DNA of 58,000 nucleotides, from assembly GCA_029204225.1 (NCBI GenBank), contig CM055113.1:28689252-28747251 (forward strand), given 5' to 3'. Below the pieces are notes generated by a model. It was not told where the DNA came from, did no database searches, and saw only the letters and a list, made by a program, of their open reading frames with translations. The stretch comes from Diphasiastrum complanatum (taxonomy: Eukaryota; Streptophyta; Lycopodiopsida; Lycopodiales; Lycopodiaceae). Below, piece after piece: positions 10,501-21,300 of the stretch (its first letter is position 1; each line of letters begins with the position of its first letter). The translations under genes and the position numbers were made by a program.

Positions 10501-10967
10501 TTCATTATCATCACCTTATAGGTGGATGATACGTTGCTCTTCAGCAACAATACCAATTTGATCAAGGATTCTAAGCAGATGCTGTTTTCAGAGTTCCACA
10601 TGACTGATCTGCGCAAAGCTCACTTCTGTTTGGGCATTCAAATCCACAGAGAAAGAGCAAGATGACTGATTTACATCACTCAACAAAGGTATCTTCACAA
10701 TGTTCTTAATAGATACAATCTAATGAATTGTAAATTAGCTCACTCACTGATGGATCCAGGCCTGCATTTGTCAAAAGACCAATGTCCCCAGACCAAGCAG
10801 GAAGAGGAGTAGATGAGAGAGTATCCTTATCGATCGATACTTGGATCTCTCATGTACGCAATGGTATGTACAAGACCATATATGTCTTTTGCAGTAAGCT
10901 CACTCAGTCAATATATGGCTAATCTTGGCATTACCCATTGGAAGGCTCTCATAAAAAGATCCTATAG
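7505..10967 (+). pseudogene. Ty1/copia retrotransposon gag-pol remnant
   Basis: Domains run in copia order. Gag (7505-8230) starts MDSQGKVSPIMDKLDGANYH. A CCHC knuckle (8232-8273) keeps its C-x2-C-x4-H-x4-C spacing but has a TGA inside it. The protease motif SWFLDSGATQHM is near 8412-8448. Gag-pre-integrase (YRLGHLN and a CxxC pair) lies at 8812-8960, and the integrase core at 8985-9400. In the core the first catalytic position reads HSNICGP where an Asp is usual (HTDxCGP); SDNGGEY and the Glu in the NGLAERKN segment are kept. Reverse transcriptase (about 10020-10850) has [18 protein letters not shown] and a VDD box preceded by a TAG. It stops in early RNase H (SSLSQYMANLGITHW) at about 10967. 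Many stops replace expected Gln, Arg or Trp. No intact LTR pair or 3' end is present, so it cannot move by itself. Confidence 0.9.
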
Positions 10968-11778
10968 ATAAACATTCCAAACCAAAGCAAAACAAAACAA
11001 AAACAAAACGAGAACGAATTCTGGAAAAGCATGGATCATAAATTGCTTACGGAAAACCAAAATTTCTATTAACATAATAGAGGACCTTCAATTTGAACAT
11101 AACAAAAACTGAACAAATTTGACAAACTGTAAATAAATTTACAAAGCTATAAGAAATAAAAAACTAAAACTAAAAACCAAGTCCTGTGCTTTATGGTGGC
11201 TGAAAATTCTGATATAATAATAAATAAATCAATTATGCCTCTTTCTTTCTTGAATCTTCTGAATATCGGGATAATAGACAGCCTACACATGGAGAAAATG
11301 CCTTCAGATTAGTTTGACAGAGAAAATAAAACCTCCAAAAGTAAAATAAATAGCCTTAATGAGCAGTCAAGACTTTTCGAAATAGCAAATTGAAAAATTG
11401 CTTAAAATATGCATAGGACTGCTTCTTTTTCTCAGAGGTAAATATAGATTTCTGTGAGTGTGCCTCTATCACCACATATATTTCTCCAACAGTCCCAGAT
11501 TCATCTTCTAAACTAGGAAATAGCCCTTCAAATACACAGAGAAGATGTATAGCAACATAGACTGAAATCACACACAACTTGCTCCTCAAGCAAGAAATTC
11601 GATAAATTACTTGGGAGAAGAGAACCAAGTATTTTTAGAAATTCTTTTTCCTTTCTCCGATTCAAGATTAGAGCCTTCATAAACTGGCTCTGGTAGATTT
11701 GGTGTAATGACTGCTTGGATAGGAGTCATTACAAAAAATCAAATAGTGGACAGAACATTTTTTCTTATTGGTTGTGCT
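10968..11778 (-). other. Unrecognised interior of a minus-strand retroelement
   Basis: The copia element stops abruptly at its left edge, and a tRNA-Asp-type primer site lies at its right edge, so this may be the internal or leader part of a minus-strand LTR element. A 90-codon minus-strand frame (11628-11356) contains SEKKKQSYAYFKQFFNLLFR. Further along, after a possible acceptor TGTGTAG, a second frame gives AVYYPDIQKIQERKRHN then a stop. The two look like exons of an ordinary gene, perhaps a captured host fragment, but I cannot identify it. Confidence 0.3.
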
Positions 11779-11795
11779 CCCCCGCAACGGCGCCA
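11779..11795 (-). other. tRNA-Asp-type primer-binding site
   Basis: On the minus strand it reads TGGCGCCGTTGCGGGGG, nearly the complement of the 3' end of plant tRNA-Asp, the usual primer of Tat/Athila-type gypsy elements. The LTR would lie to its right (about 11796-12160), starting next to AAAATAAGC. I could not fix its far end. Confidence 0.6.
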
Positions 11796-12160
11796 AAATA
11801 AGCTTTATGTCACAACAAGCTTACAGAGAAATGCAATAGAATGTGGTATAATGAGTTGTCGATCCCCAAAGAGACCACATAAAAGTGATATTCTGTCATT
11901 GTTGATGGAAATTAGGATTTAGCAATGAAGTACAATGAAATGGAAGAATAATCTGGTTGTCAGAGGACATTTATGAATGGCAGCCAGTACCGCCAAGGGA
12001 TTTTGTACAGGATAGAACAAACACCAAGAAAACTATTCAGATAGTTCAACTAAGAAATCTAGATTCTAGAGAAGAGCGAACTCGAAATGATTAGACATCA
12101 CCACAGTATTAAGATTACATGCTGCATAGTTCAGATCTTAACTTAGCCAAAAACAAGAAT

Positions 12161-12274
12161 GCCACAAGGCCAAATGATTGTTGCAGGCAATACTTATAAT
12201 GGCTATGTTGACCCTCAACAATCTTCATAAACTTGCTACTCTCATATTTTGATAAAGAAGTTCTGAACATAGCA
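12161..12274. repeat. Dispersed repeat, copy 1
   Basis: About 114 bases that recur at 27534-27649 in the same orientation with small differences. Shared words include ACAAGGCCAAATGATTG, GGCTATGTTGACCCTCAA and CTACTCTCATATTTTGAT. It abuts the truncated LTR at 12276, which suggests the LTR element is cut or inserted here. Confidence 0.75.
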
Positions 12275-12275
12275 A

Positions 12276-12368
12276 TCTAGCTCATAGTTTGGATCTAGAT
12301 CTTTGATTTGTGCATCCTCCATCACTTTTAGGATTGATTGGGATTCATTTTGCTGTAATATTTTGTCA
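12276..12368 (+). repeat. 3' end of a copia LTR (5' copy)
   Basis: It matches 14426-14518 over 93 bases with three differences, ends in CA and is followed directly by a primer-binding site. Only the last part of the LTR remains; sequence to its left belongs to a different repeat. Confidence 0.8.
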
Positions 12369-12380
12369 TGGTATCAGAGC
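12369..12380 (+). other. Copia primer-binding site (initiator tRNA-Met)
   Basis: TGGTATCAGAGC is the standard plant copia primer site, complementary to initiator tRNA-Met. It starts on the base after the LTR end. Confidence 0.9.
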
Positions 12381-13131
12381 CTAATCAACATTGAGCTTTA
12401 GATTTAATTTTCTCAAGCTTAGATCCTAGATTTGAGTAGTATTGGGTTTGCCCTTGCTATTAGTTGCTAATCTAGTGATTGTACCTTCAAATTTGGTTTC
12501 ATTTGAGCGATAATAGATCAAAGGGAACTTGTTTTGCTGAGTTATAGCTGCAGGAACCAAGATTGACCCATTTCCATTCAACCAAACCAAATTAGAAAGT
12601 TCTTATGAGTTGAATCTTGGAGTACATGTCTCCTAGTAGAGATTTGAATGCCATCCCTCTTTAGAAGTTTGGATCAGTCATTTGAGAGCTTAATAAGGTC
12701 GTTCTTAGGCTTCTTAAGGTCCTAAAATACACCTTTTAGGTTTAGATCAAGTGTTTTGATGATTTTTTCATCTAGAAATGCAAAACTAGTGAAAATTGTG
12801 TTTCTATTCTACTCGGTTTTGGATAGGTTTGTGATTGAATATGTCAATGTGATTCAACCTGAATTTAAGAGCTTTATTTGAAAGACATTTGTGTGTTATA
12901 AAGTGCTTTTGATTCAGTATAGGTGGATTCACCCTTCTTGTGAAGTCGAGATCAAGGAATCTATAGTAAGTTTGGATCTAGAAGATAGATCAAGCTCAAG
13001 ATCACCTTAGATCTTGTTGAGAAATCAGAGAGTGATTCATCTCAGGTCCCAAAGAGAGTGGGATAGCTAGTAGTGATCATATCTTGTACAATCTATCTTG
13101 TTTCTTTGAATCTATCTCCCTATCATTGAAG

Positions 13132-14255
13132 ATGGCATCCATAAGTGCCTATCTTTTGGATTCTAGTGATGGATTGAACTCTTCAAATTATTCAATTTGG
13201 AAGTTAAGAATGGAATCAATGATCAGGAATGTAATGTTGAAGGTGTGGGATCCATTCCCTTATGCTTAGGATCTTCCAAGAAGACTAAGATAGATGGTGT
13301 TCTCTTCATTCCTAGCATCACTAAGAATTTGCTTAGTGTTGGCCAACTTTTAGATCATGGTTTCATTGTGGAGTTCTCTACTAATATATGCAACATCAGG
13401 AAGAATGGGAAGATCATAGCAAGAGTAAGAAGGTTTGGAAGGTTGTTTAAGCTTGATGCTTTTGTAGATCCTAACCAATTTGTGATGGTAGCCAGGGAGG
13501 ACAAATTGACCACAAATGATTTGTGGCACAAGAGGCTTGGTCACTTCAACACCAAGTCTATGGAAGCCACATGCAAGGAGGAGCTTTCTCTAGGCCTTCC
13601 AAGAACCATGGAAAAGGAGGAAAAGGTTTTTGAATCATGTGCTTTGGCTAAAGCACATAGGTTGTCTTTCTCTAACACTATCACTAAGACTACTCACCCT
13701 CTTGTGTTGATTCATTTGGATGTACCTTTTGCTAGAACAAAGAGCAATAATGGTAGAGCCACAATGTTTGTAATCTTGAATGATGAATCCTCTAAGAATC
13801 ATATTGGCAAAGATATGGTTGAGATCAAAGAGGAGCTTGATCAAGAGGAGGAGCAAAATCCGAGAGCTTCAACTATTCCAAGGAGAGCCACAAGAGAAAA
13901 GATGGAGCTATCAATGCTCATTTTTGTGGACAAGGAAAGGCAAGTTGAAAAGGGGGGTACATTTTGTACTTCATTTGTTGAGTTTTGTAATGAAGTCCCT
14001 TTGAATTCTAAAGTATGGAATGAAAGGTATTTGTCATATCTACTTACTCTTGAGTGTGCTAGAAGTAAGCATGACATTTTCATTCATAAGTTGAAAGAAT
14101 TTGACTTCATTTTCAAAGAGGCATATTGTGAACCTTGTATGAGAATAAGTGAATCATCCTTGAAGGACACTTATATCCATACAAGAGTATTTGGCCTCAT
14201 TAGTTTCAAGTTCAACAAGTATGTAATGCAAATTGCTAGTGGTAAGCAATTGTAA
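13132..14255 (+). pseudogene. Internally deleted copia element with a fused 352-codon frame
   Basis: It begins as copia Gag (ATG 13132, MASISAYLLDSS) and stops at 13269. A second frame (13197-14255) takes over. It jumps straight to the region after the protease (DGVLFIPSITKNLLSVGQL), the gag-pre-integrase HKRLGHFN motif near 13530, and a shortened integrase beginning. The RT/RNase H part is absent. From about 13800 the frame becomes acidic (KEELDQEEEQ), then runs about 130 residues of protein I cannot place (KVWNERYLSYLL, FDFIFKEAYCEPCMRI). The whole lies between matching LTR ends, so the element may have been a non-autonomous derivative carrying foreign sequence. Confidence 0.7.
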
Positions 14256-14425
14256 ACTAGTCAATTGTGGACTAGTAAATTATTAATTTCTTGGTTTGAA
14301 ATGTACCGAACATGTTTCCAGGTCTGAGAAGCTTGTTGTACTTTACTTTGGTTCATTTGATCAAATCTATGTGCCTAATGTGGAGTTAAATGCCAAACTT
14401 GCTAGTTTTGGTAACTAGTCTTGAT

Positions 14426-14518
14426 TCTAGCTCATAGTTTGGATCTAGATCTTTAATTTGTGCATCCTCCATCACTTTTAGGATTGATTGGGATTCATTT
14501 TGCTATAAAATTTTGTCA
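14426..14518 (+). repeat. Copia LTR end (3' copy)
   Basis: It is the partner of 12276-12368 with three substitutions in 93 bases and ends TTTTGTCA. The low divergence suggests a fairly recent insertion, although only part of each LTR can be compared. Confidence 0.75.
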
Positions 14519-14652
14519 GTGCGTCCTCCCCATTGCCACGGGATCTGCTTCCCCCATCTGCCAGTGCTATCTGAGTGGAGCTAGCTCGCGGATCTGGCCC
14601 TATCATCACTGGCACCTGAGTAGAAATCTGTCAGCGCCTACTTGCAGATCTG

Positions 14653-14740
14653 CTTGGATCTAGCCCTTTCGCCTTTGCTACTACATTACCTGTGCGCTTG
14701 GATCTGGCCCTTTCACCTTTGCTACTACGTTACCTTCACA
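14653..14740. repeat. Tandem duplication, period 44
   Basis: CTTGGATCTRGCCCTTTCRCC is followed by TTTGCTACTACRTTACC, and the whole unit is present twice in a row. The surrounding 14519-15245 has no recognisable gene. Confidence 0.8.
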
Positions 14741-15242
14741 GGTTGCACTCTAAGGATTTCTCTTACCCATTCCACATCAAAAATATTGAAAGTCATGTTA
14801 AGAATTTTGGAGAGAACGCTCTCCAACACACGCACAAAAATGGTTCTAACTAATTTGTCATATCTATGTTCTAACTATGTTGTATAGATATGCTAGCTCA
14901 TGAGCATTCAACCTACAGCTCCAAATGACTCAAAATTTGATCTCCTCAAAACACAAGCGCTACTCAAAAATTCAACCAACAACTCCCAATGACCCGAGGT
15001 TTGCATCTCTTCAAAACACAGGCGCTCCTTGAAGATTTGCATTCCACCATTGTATGATTTGCATCATGTTTTTTGACCTTTTTGACATCCTTAAGCAATC
15101 CAAGACAGTTTTTGCACTCCCTATGCTTATTTGGTATTGTTGCATATATTTATTACATGTTATTTATAATGTAGATATAGGAGACAATTCTCCAAAAATA
15201 AATTTTGAAGGTAATGGTTTTGATGAATATGATGCTAATCCA

Positions 15243-15245
<3 letters not shown>

Positions 15246-15293
<48 letters not shown>
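15246..15293. repeat. (TC)n microsatellite
   Basis: Uninterrupted TC dinucleotides over 48 bases. A purine-strand GA run follows 90 bases later in the opposite orientation, so the two could pair as a long imperfect inverted repeat. Confidence 0.95.
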
Positions 15294-15296
<3 letters not shown>

Positions 15297-15377
15297 CTCT
15301 ACCCTTTTAAGGTAAATAATTTTTTATGCGAGTTCCATAGAAACAAATTGTAAGAATCCAAGAGAGCCTTAGTGTGA

Positions 15378-15382
<5 letters not shown>

Positions 15383-15411
<29 letters not shown>
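15383..15411. repeat. (AG)n microsatellite
   Basis: Uninterrupted AG over about 29 bases, in the opposite sense to the TC tract at 15246-15293. From here to 16239 the sequence is AT-rich with no gene. Confidence 0.95.
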
Positions 15412-15414
<3 letters not shown>

Positions 15415-16239
15415 CAACATCTACGAAGTACTCGTAAGTCCATTAAACACATCGCTATTAATGTCTACAAAGTACCCATAACAAGGGAAGTAATAAAATT
15501 AGTATATATTGTCCTATATGTTATACGTCATTCTTCTTAAGCTCTAAAATTACATCATTCTATTATCTCTACCTCCCAAGTGATTTTGACGAAGGTAACA
15601 TATAATTGCAAATGACAAAAAGCTACAATCTGATCCAATTATTAGTTAGACATGCCTTAAAACATTGATGCACATAGGAGATGCATAAACATGTCAATTT
15701 CTACAAGGATACCAAAGAGCTAATGTGAATATACCATTCCATGTCATCAAATAATGTCATATTCTCTCAACTTACATTATTGCTAGTTTTTCTAAAATCT
15801 AAAAAAAACCCTAAAAACATCCTAAAAGAACCCTAAAAAATTAAAAAACGGCGCCTCTCTCTCTCCTATGCGCCTCTCTCTCTCTCCTATGCACGCCTCT
15901 CCTTCTCTCTCTTGCCCTTTTATAGTTTTCTATTTCTCTTTCTAGAAACTTCTCTTTCTATAAATTTCTAAAGTCACATCATTTTCAAGCATACCAAATG
16001 CACTTCAAATGCCCTTCAAATAAACTTTAGGACAAACGTGGCCCAATCAAAAGGCAAGAAACTGGTTTTCTCCATGACTATTGACATCTTCCAAGTCTCG
16101 TGAATCAGTGAATCAATGAATCAACACATCATGAATCAGCAAATCGGCAATACCTTGGTGTTATCAGGGATCTGTAGGCTCCTACAGTACATAAAAAAAA
16201 TTTGCAAAAATTACCATGAAATCCCCCATCAGATATGGG

Positions 16240-16497
16240 TTGGCCTATTGGATCCATGGGTGCTGGTTCCGGTTATGCCTCTTGTTGCACAATTGCTAAT
16301 CTGGGAAGGTGTGGTGCTTGATTTGATGTCCTTCTTGTTACTGATCGTCCAGATCTCAGATTCATCCGATGGTGGGTTCCAAAGTAGTTGGATCTTGCTT
16401 GTACAGTGGGATGCAGTCTGGATTTTAAGGATCTGATCAATCTGATCGGCCGTAAGTGAAATTTAGGCCTTGTATGGTGGTTTTTCCTTGATAACAT
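16240..16497 (-). pseudogene. Ty3/gypsy gag fragment
   Basis: The minus-strand frame (RPKFHLRPIRLIRSL, RSGRSVTRRTSNQAPH) matches the gag of the gypsy element at 43153-43761 almost residue for residue. It lies downstream of the LTR, primer site and leader at 17679-16500, so this is the 5' end of a minus-strand gypsy element that breaks off within gag. Confidence 0.8.
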
Positions 16498-16559
16498 TTT
16501 ACTCCTTACACTGATTGATCTGAGATTTTGACAGTAGCTGGATCTGGTGCAGATCTTTC

Positions 16560-17370
16560 CACTGATCTAGTCTGTGAGAGTTCTCTTGTGCGAGGGTTGG
16601 CTGTGCGAGGGTTCTTTAGCTGTTCTGCAGGTAAAAACCTTGATATCTCTTAGATCTTTGGGAAGTAACTCTTGCAAGGATCACAGTAGCTGAATCTGGG
16701 TCAGATCTGACTCTGGACTTCTCTGCGAGAGTTAACTTCTGCACAAAGTGAAAATTTCACTGTATGCGAGGGTTCAAGACCACTATTTTGGCTTGATCTT
16801 CACCAAATCTCTATACTAACTCTTGCAGGCTTTATCATTGATGGAGATTGACATTCTGAATCAATTGAATTGGTCTGCGAGAGTTCTTACTAGAAGGATT
16901 TGCTGGATCTTCATTTTTTAGTGATTTTTTAGCACTTAAACCCAATTTTCTGCTCACTAGAATCAAACTAACTCTTGCAGGCTCTTCTGTGTCCTTGTCT
17001 CACTGAGATGGAACTTCAGAATCCTCTATGAGAGTTCTTGACCACTAGAACTGAAAATTTTAGTGTCTGTGAGGGTTCTCCGGTACTTTCCCATCTTTTT
17101 TTCACTGGGAACTCTCGCACATGCACTTAGACATCAAACTAACTCTTGCAAGCTTCTCTCTGTCCTGGTCTCACTGAGATGGAACTTCAGAGGGCTCTAC
17201 GAGAGTTCTGGTGAAGATTCGCATTTTTTTGGATTTTTTCAAGGGTTTTTTGAATTTTTTATGATTCTAATTTTTGCAATCTGCTTGGAACTAACTCTCG
17301 CAGGCTTCTATGCAGGTTTTGGACAGTACCCTGGAGCTGCTGCCAGTCATGCAAGGGTTAACTCTTATTG
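16560..17370 (-). repeat. Gypsy leader with alternating GCGARRGTT / AACYCTYGC motifs
   Basis: This is non-coding sequence between the gypsy primer site (17661-17677) and its gag fragment. GCGAGGGTT or GCGAGAGTT occurs at 16590, 16605, 16725, 16766 and 16877. Its inverse AACTCTTGC or AACTCTCGC occurs at 16667, 16818, 16970 and 17110, with more degenerate copies nearby. The two senses alternate. A unit of about 170 bases is also duplicated (about 16968-17045 and 17138-17213, sharing CACTGAGATGGAACTTCAGA). Plus-strand frames here look spurious. Confidence 0.7.
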
Positions 17371-17660
17371 GTTTTGGAGATATTAAAATTTGATGAGATT
17401 TTAGGCTCTTTTTCCCTCCAAAATGCAGATTGGTGTGTTTTTTTGGGTTTTTTGGCTGGTCGGTTTGGGTTTCAAGCCCTTAGAGGCTGTTCAGGGCCTC
17501 CTCTACCCTCTCACACCTCCTCTGCTAGCTGTGAACAGTTCAAACACAAAAAAATACAGAAAACTAACTCTAACCTCTCAAAAATCTACTAAAACTATTC
17601 TAAAAAGCAAGAAATAGCTAAAATACAACTACACAAGTTTTTTTTAGTAGAAACCTATCC

Positions 17661-17677
17661 CCGACAACGGCGCCACT
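17661..17677 (-). other. Gypsy primer-binding site, tRNA-Asp type
   Basis: On the minus strand it reads TGGCGCCGTTGTCGGGG, the typical primer site of Tat/Athila-class plant gypsy elements. It is one base from the LTR terminus at 17679. Confidence 0.85.
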
Positions 17678-17678
17678 G

Positions 17679-18511
17679 CAGGGTTTTCGATCTGCTGTTA
17701 TAATAGCCTTCCCGCCTGTCAACAAGGGTTAGAACGCTGGATAGGCACCTAACTATGGTAGATGCTACTTTTAGTTAGTTCCCTAACTTTCATCTAACTC
17801 TACCATCAGTAACACTACTTCCACTAACCCTACTCCCCTAAACTACCTTCATCATGATGGTAGGTGAAAGGAAAGGGAAGATTAGAAGAGATTGAGAGAA
17901 GAGAAGAGAGAAAGAGAGAGATAGAGGGTGAGAGTGGAGGTTAGCTCAAATGCTCCTTATGCTTGCTAATGGAGAAACATTAATTAAGACAACCAATCAA
18001 CATGAAAATAGAAAGCAATGGAAACACAATCAAAAGCATTAGCAAGTAGTGAATAGCAAATGAGGATTATTCTGTCCAAAAAGTGGTAGAATTTTCTCCT
18101 TTGGAAATAGAGTACAAGTGGTGCCTTTTTATAAATGGGGAAGGCCCTTGACCCAAAATCCTATTGGCTAGTATTTACATTGATCCTATCCATTCATCTT
18201 GGACCCAACTTGATCCAAGTGTCCACCTTCTCTTTGGAGGGTGCGACTTCTTGTATTGGGATAGTCGTAAAAGCTACAAAAAATCAATTAGGCCCGCTAC
18301 TTGGTTCATTTCAGTTGGGTGAGCAAGGGGTCCCACGATAGTTTGCTTCTTTGGGAACAACATGGCTTTGGAGATTTCCTCTTGGATAAGGTGTGCACAA
18401 CAACTATAGTTGTATCCAGTTGGCTTGGTGATGGCAGCTACCATGTACATGAAGCCAGTAGACCAAATTGGATGATGATTCGTCAACAACTGATCATACT
18501 TGTGATTGACA
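17679..18511 (-). repeat. Gypsy 5' LTR (minus orientation)
   Basis: It starts TGCAGGGTTTTCGAT next to the primer site. The first about 150 bases recur at 40920-41068, where they form the remnant 3' LTR of the gypsy element there. The right edge is set at a CA (18510-18511), just before recognisable pol sequence of another gypsy copy, and is approximate. An internal TATA box supports the orientation. Confidence 0.6.
18127..18135 (-). promoter_or_regulatory. TATA box inside the gypsy LTR
   Basis: On the minus strand the context is CCCATTTATAAAAAGGCACC. The position, about 450 bases from the LTR end at 17679, fits the U3/R boundary of an LTR promoter. Confidence 0.6.
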
Positions 18512-18522
18512 AATGAAGACTT

Positions 18523-20275
18523 TGGGGTTCCATTATGACTCTCAAACTGACACTGTCAATTGGAATCAAACTCTTGCAACAGTGGATTGTACAACAGGCT
18601 ATATGTGTCAATGAGATAATCAATCCGAATTGAGCAAAGTTTTCTTACTTGATCAAACTTTGGATATGCCAATCACTTTTCCATTAAATATGATGAATAT
18701 GGTTTGGATAACCACTGATCTAATTCCAGATCTGATTTAAGAAGATCTATTACATGTTAGTCATGCATTGACTTACGATGGAGATGCAGAACTTACCGAT
18801 GAGCAGATCCTCAATCACATGGATCCTACAAGATTTAAAGTTCAAGATATTCTGGATGCACTGACAATAAAACCACCAAAAGAAGTTATATTGAAGGAAG
18901 AAAAGATGGCAGGACCAATGACAAAGAGACAAACTAAGCAACACTACAATACAGTCTTGAAAAGGGAAAATCATCTCAAAAAATTGATTCTAAAGTTTTA
19001 CCACCTTTATTAGATAAAGGAAAGAGAAAGGTCAAAGATGATTCTATAAATCAGATTTCTCACAAGAAATCACCATGAAAGAAATCGTCACCTTTAGAGA
19101 AGAGCACATCTTCTAGGAAGTCTTCGCCTCCACGATCAATTCCTGCCAAGAAGGCTAAACGAGGATCAAAGATCAACCCTTATAAAAAGAAACAATTAGA
19201 GGAAGTCCAGCATGATATGCTAGAGCATTTCAAATGCTATACTTTGGATGATGTTGTGATTATGTTACCCAAGACTCATCGTGAACTAGAAGAGCAAGTA
19301 ACAAAATCAAAGGACATTTACGATGGACCACCAGCTAGGACTCAACCAATGAATCTTGTTGAACCAGGAGAGCCAGAGAAAATTGTTCAAGTTGGAGCAC
19401 AACTTACTTCTGAACAATTTCAAGCATTAAGAAAATTATTGATCAGCTACCAAGATTGTTTTGCTTGGATGTACAAGGATCTCAAAGGAATTCCTACCTC
19501 AGTTATATTGAGCATACGATACCCTTAATGTCTGATGCAGTTCCAAAGGTCACAAAATTTTATCGCTGTAATCCAAACGTTGTTGAACTTATAAAGAAAG
19601 AGCTACAAAGACTAGTTGAAGTCGACTTTATTTACGGAATCGAGCATACAAAATGGGTTTCGCCAATTGCCATCGTTCCTAAGAAGAATGGGAAGATGAG
19701 AATTTGTGTGAACCTCAAAGTTTTGAACAAAGTGACACAGAAGGATCACTTTCTGTGTACTGATCCATTTTGGATTGCCTTGCTGGAGCAGAAGCATATA
19801 GTTTTTTGGATGGATTTAGTGGTTACAACCAAGTCAAGATCATACCTGCGGATTGCCATAAAACAGCTATGCCGTTTGGACTTTGTAATGCACCTAGTTC
19901 ATTTCAAAGAGTGATGTAATTTGCCTTCAAAGACTACTTGCAGAAATTCCTTGAAATCTACTTGGATGATCTCGGAGTCCATAGTGCAAATACAGACCAT
20001 CTGGATCGTGTAGAAAAAATATTTGAACATCGTCGCAAGTATCAAATCTCCTTAAATCCAGAAAACTGTCAAATATGGGTTTCTTAAAGAGTGGTCCTTG
20101 AACATGTGATATCAAGATATGGCATTGCTACGGATTATTCCAAATTCAAAGTCATTGTCGAGTTATCGCCCAGGAACAATTCAAGGAGTCTATATTTTTA
20201 TGGGTCATGCAAATTACTATCGGATATTTATTCTATTCTTTGTGGATTTAGCAAGACCTATATAGAAGTTGACTA
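18523..20275 (+). pseudogene. Ty3/gypsy pol fragment
   Basis: The translation parallels the minus-strand gypsy at 41.1-43.8 kb. The protease-downstream segment (DMPITF) is at about 18540-18760, and AELTDEQILNHMDPTRF at 18786-18836. A pre-RT frame at 19217-19528 holds LTSEQFQALRKLLISYQDC. RT begins at 19456 in another frame (YRCNPNVVELIKKELQ, VSPIAIVPKKNGKMRIC). The catalytic box reads YLDDL near 19960, and a connection-like segment follows, ending at about 20275. Several frameshifts and stops break it. It lacks gag, RNase H and integrase and meets a copia gag fragment on its right. Confidence 0.85.
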
Positions 20276-20708
20276 TTGTACCACTTTCATCAATACATGC
20301 TAACTCATCATTGAATGCTTTAATCTTCAAAACAAAAGCATGAGCACTTTCATCCTGATTTTATAAACTTTGAAAGATTTGCCTCCTAAGGGTTAGAATT
20401 CTTGATGTAGACTTAGACTCATAAACCTTCTTCAAAGTTTCCCAAGCCTCACTAGACGAAGTACACTTACCAACTTCCTTGAGAAGTTCATTTGTCATAT
20501 TCATCTTGATCACATGAAGAGCTTTCTTTACCCTCCTATCATACCTCAATTGTTCTTGAGGTAACAAAGGTCTCTCCTCCACACCTACAAAAATTTCCAT
20601 CAGCTCATTCATCTCAAGGAGAGACTCCATTCTCACCTTCCAAGTTAAATAATGCTTGAGGTAAGCCTATCATTTGCTCTCCAACATGAAGCCTCCATTT
20701 GTAGCCAT
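20271..20708 (-). pseudogene. Copia gag fragment
   Basis: The minus-strand start MATNGGFMLESK (ATG 20708) is followed by two stops, then a long open part (VRMESLLEMNELMEI, EAWETLKKVYESKSTSRILTL) typical of copia Gag. After one more stop comes VLKIKAFNDELACID. It belongs with the primer site at 21289 and the LTR at 21301, and breaks off at the junction with the gypsy fragment near 20275. The 580 bases between the gag start and the primer site are leader. Confidence 0.8.
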
Positions 20709-21288
20709 GTTACAATGATTTGATATTCTCTTTCAACCTATTCCAATGAACTTAGCAATCTCTTGAAAGTTAACAAATTAATCCAAGAAGAAATCACAAA
20801 GATATGGAACCTCTCAAATCTTTTTTTTCCACAAAACTAGCCAATCCAACACATAGAATTGATAACACTTGACCAACACATGATCAATTTTAAAAATATC
20901 ATGAACTTTTGCACTCTCCTAAGATTGAAACACACTCTTGAAATTTTAGCAACTCCAAAATCAAGAGATCCTATCAACTTTAGAGTTTTCACTAAAATGC
21001 ATATATTGAATCACACAAATTCTACATGCAAAAGCTAGAAACTTGATATAGAATCTTGAAGAATGCTGTATCCTCTTTGTCATGCAATAAAACGCACCAC
21101 AATCCAACAATTAGGGAAGGAAATCAGTCTACTGCAAGTTTTTTGAGTTTTGGATCTCAAATGCCCCTTTTTTACACTTGGAAATGCATGATTTTTTCAA
21201 GGAACCACTCTAGCACACTCTAGAATTGATGGCACCTCCAAATTACTCACTAGAATTGGATTTTCCTCCAAGTATATCCTAAAACAAA

Positions 21289-21300
21289 GCTCTGATACCA
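21289..21300 (-). other. Copia primer-binding site (minus strand)
   Basis: GCTCTGATACCA is the reverse complement of TGGTATCAGAGC, the initiator tRNA-Met primer site. It directly abuts the LTR end at 21301. Confidence 0.9.

Noticed and set aside
17063-17617. Plus-strand frames over the gypsy leader and LTR edge
   Set aside because: The region is the non-coding leader of a minus-strand element; the frames are Phe-rich by base composition only.
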